Positions 62,991 to 64,000 of a stretch of 64,000 nt of DNA are shown piece after piece. Within the stretch, counting starts at the first letter, position 1. Each line of letters opens with the position of its first letter. Source of the DNA: Prinia subflava. Lineage: Eukaryota > Chordata > Aves > Passeriformes > Cisticolidae. Location of the stretch: NCBI RefSeq assembly GCF_021018805.1, contig NC_086251.1, positions 19,077,098 through 19,141,097 of the forward strand, given 5' to 3'. The notes below the pieces were generated by a model that saw only the letters and a program-made list of their open reading frames with translations, made no database searches and had not been told where the DNA came from. A program made the translations under genes and the position numbers.

Positions 62991-63328
62991 CGCACAGCGG
63001 GCCGGCACGGACGGAGCTGTGCCAAGGCCGCCCCTGCTGCTGTGCCACCACCCGCAGCCGGTGACGCCGCAGTTCACGGTGCGGAAAGCCCAGGAGGACA
63101 AGGAAAACAGCCTCGTGAGAACGCAGCCTCTCGCTGCTGCGCCCTGACAGAACTGCAGAGACACCCCGGCAGTCTCACACCGCGGTAACTCACGTAGTTC
63201 GCACACGGCACCGTGGGGCTCCCGGAGCCGCACTCTCGTCACTTCCGCGGGCAGCGCTGCCCTCTGCCCCCGAGGCTTTCCCGGGGCCTTTCCGGGGCCA
63301 CCGCCGGGGGCGGGGCCGGGCCGGGGCC

Positions 63329-63513
63329 CGCGGGCGGGGCGGGGCGAGGGGAGGCGGACCAATGGCGCGGGCGGGGCGGGGCGGGGCGAGGGGAGGCGGA
63401 CCAATGGCGCGGGCGGGGCGGGGCGGGGCGAGGGGAGGCGGACCAATGGCGCGGGCGGGGCGGGGCGGGGCGAGGGGAGGCGGACCAATGGCGCGGGTGG
63501 GGCGGGGCGGGGC
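63329..63513. repeat. 42-bp promoter minisatellite with CCAAT and GC boxes
   Basis: Three identical 42-bp units start at 63359, 63401 and 63443, each opening with CCAATGG and containing repeated GGGGCGGGG and a GCGAGGGGAGGCGGA end. A partial unit lies to the left (63329-63358), and a diverged partial unit starts at 63485 with T replacing C (GCGGGTGGGG). CCAAT boxes (NF-Y) are therefore at 63359, 63401, 63443 and 63485, with Sp1/KLF-type GC boxes between. The array immediately precedes the candidate first exon. Confidence 0.97.
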
Positions 63514-63523
63514 CGGCCGTGGC

Positions 63524-63670
63524 ATGTGGCGGGGCGCGGGGCTCCGCCGTTCCTTCGCTTCCCTGCCCGGGGCTCTTCCCTGCCTTTCCCTGCCCGCCGG
63601 GGCCGCGCCAGCGCCGGCCGAGCGCCTCTCCCGCCCCGGGGCTGCGTCTTGCTGCGGGCTCCGCCACGTC
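63524..63670 (+). CDS. Candidate first coding exon, mitochondrial-presequence-like, partial gene
   Basis: An ATG at 63524 opens 49 codons that end exactly at GTC|GTGAGT (donor GT at 63671), leaving phase 0. The peptide begins MWRGAGLRRSF and is rich in Arg, Ala, Leu, Ser and Pro. It has arginines at positions 3, 8, 9, 34, 37 and 47 and only one acidic residue (Glu33). That composition is typical of a cleavable mitochondrial targeting sequence. I do not recognise the protein, and the remaining exons lie beyond the window. The start is uncertain: the same frame is open upstream through the 42-bp repeats, with ATGs at 63362, 63404, 63446 and 63488. The last CCAAT is only 39 bp upstream of this ATG, closer than usual for a downstream TSS. 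A non-coding first exon is an alternative. Confidence 0.45.
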
Positions 63671-64000
63671 GTGAGTTACGGGCGGGCAGGCGGTGCCTCG
63701 TCCTGGGCCTGAGGGAGCGCGGGCGGGAGGGACGCGGTGCCGGCCGTGCCGGGGTCCGCGGGGGGCGCGGAGCCCGGGCGGGTGCGGCGGGCGCGGGGCC
63801 GCGAGGGGGAGCGGCGGCTCGGCAGCCGTTCCGTGAACTGCCACAGAAGTTGCGAGCGCGTTTGTGGCACGAGTTGGAATCAATTTTGCGGTGAGGTGCC
63901 GCCTCCCGCCGCAGCAGCGCAGGGAGCGGTGGCTCCGCTCCCCGCAGTCTGGGAGCGCTGGTAGATGGCTCTGGCGGTGGGGAGGCGGGAGAGGGAGAAC

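Larger units (their letters stand above)
62920..64000. promoter_or_regulatory. Strong CpG island and promoter at right edge
   Basis: GC and CpG density stay very high to the window end. The island contains the 42-bp CCAAT/GC-box repeats at 63329-63513, a possible first coding exon at 63524-63670 with a GTGAGT donor, and a second donor-like GCG/GTGAGG at 63890/63891. The island may serve transcripts in both directions. Long arginine/proline/glycine open frames here in other frames are composition artefacts. Confidence 0.9.

Noticed and set aside
62826..63488. 220-codon minus-strand open frame with Pro/Arg repeats
   Set aside because: Its repeats are the antisense translation of the 42-bp promoter minisatellite. 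Composition artefact.
1..64000. CRISPR arrays, phage, operons, tRNA or rRNA genes
   Set aside because: Nothing in the window has the repeat-spacer, operon or cloverleaf structure required, and the genome type is vertebrate.

Overview
The window looks like nuclear DNA from a bird, most likely a passerine. The evidence is the repeat content. At least seven clear CR1 LINE 3' fragments are present. Several end in the avian CR1 terminal motif (ATTCTGTG-type octamers, or its complement CACAGAAT at minus-strand copies). There is also one solo LTR that resembles, from memory, a common passerine endogenous-retrovirus LTR. Repeat density is low, and I see no SINE-like family and no bacterial or viral gene organisation. 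All long open frames are explained by GC-rich low-complexity DNA, tandem repeats or chance. Apart from one possible first exon at the right end, I see no coding exon I can defend.

Layout. Bases 1-345 are a CpG island, probably the promoter or first exon of a gene extending beyond the left edge or into the window on the + strand. It carries a TATA-like element, GC boxes and a perfect 12-bp CGCG palindrome. From about 346 to 62,900 the DNA is AT-rich and non-coding, either intergenic or very long intron. It is interrupted by CR1 copies at 15.2, 25.7, 32.4, 33.2 (old), 34.9, 44.6, 55.5 and 62.1 kb, a solo LTR at 19.1-19.7 kb, and a probable small hAT-type inverted-repeat element at 53.9 kb. Simple-sequence tracts include a 60-T homopolymer at 34.7 kb and an almost G-free A/C tract at 22.4 kb. 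Two internal segments are CpG-enriched without an assignable gene: a weak one at 21.7-22.3 kb and a stronger one at 46.9-47.6 kb.

The right end (about 62,920-64,000) is a strong CpG island and promoter. Three perfect plus two partial 42-bp direct repeats each bring a CCAAT box and GC boxes. They lead into a possible + strand first coding exon (63,524-63,670) that ends at a GTGAGT donor. Its 49 residues look like a mitochondrial presequence, but I do not recognise the gene. A CR1 3' end is embedded at the edge of this island.

I found no previously undescribed multi-gene system. The most interesting signals are structural. One is the promoter minisatellite with helically phased CCAAT boxes, whose repeat also supplies in-frame upstream ATGs. 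Another is a ten-copy 44-bp expansion of a single segment inside a CR1 element. A third is a GTAC-rich minisatellite built from mixed 9- and 10-bp units.
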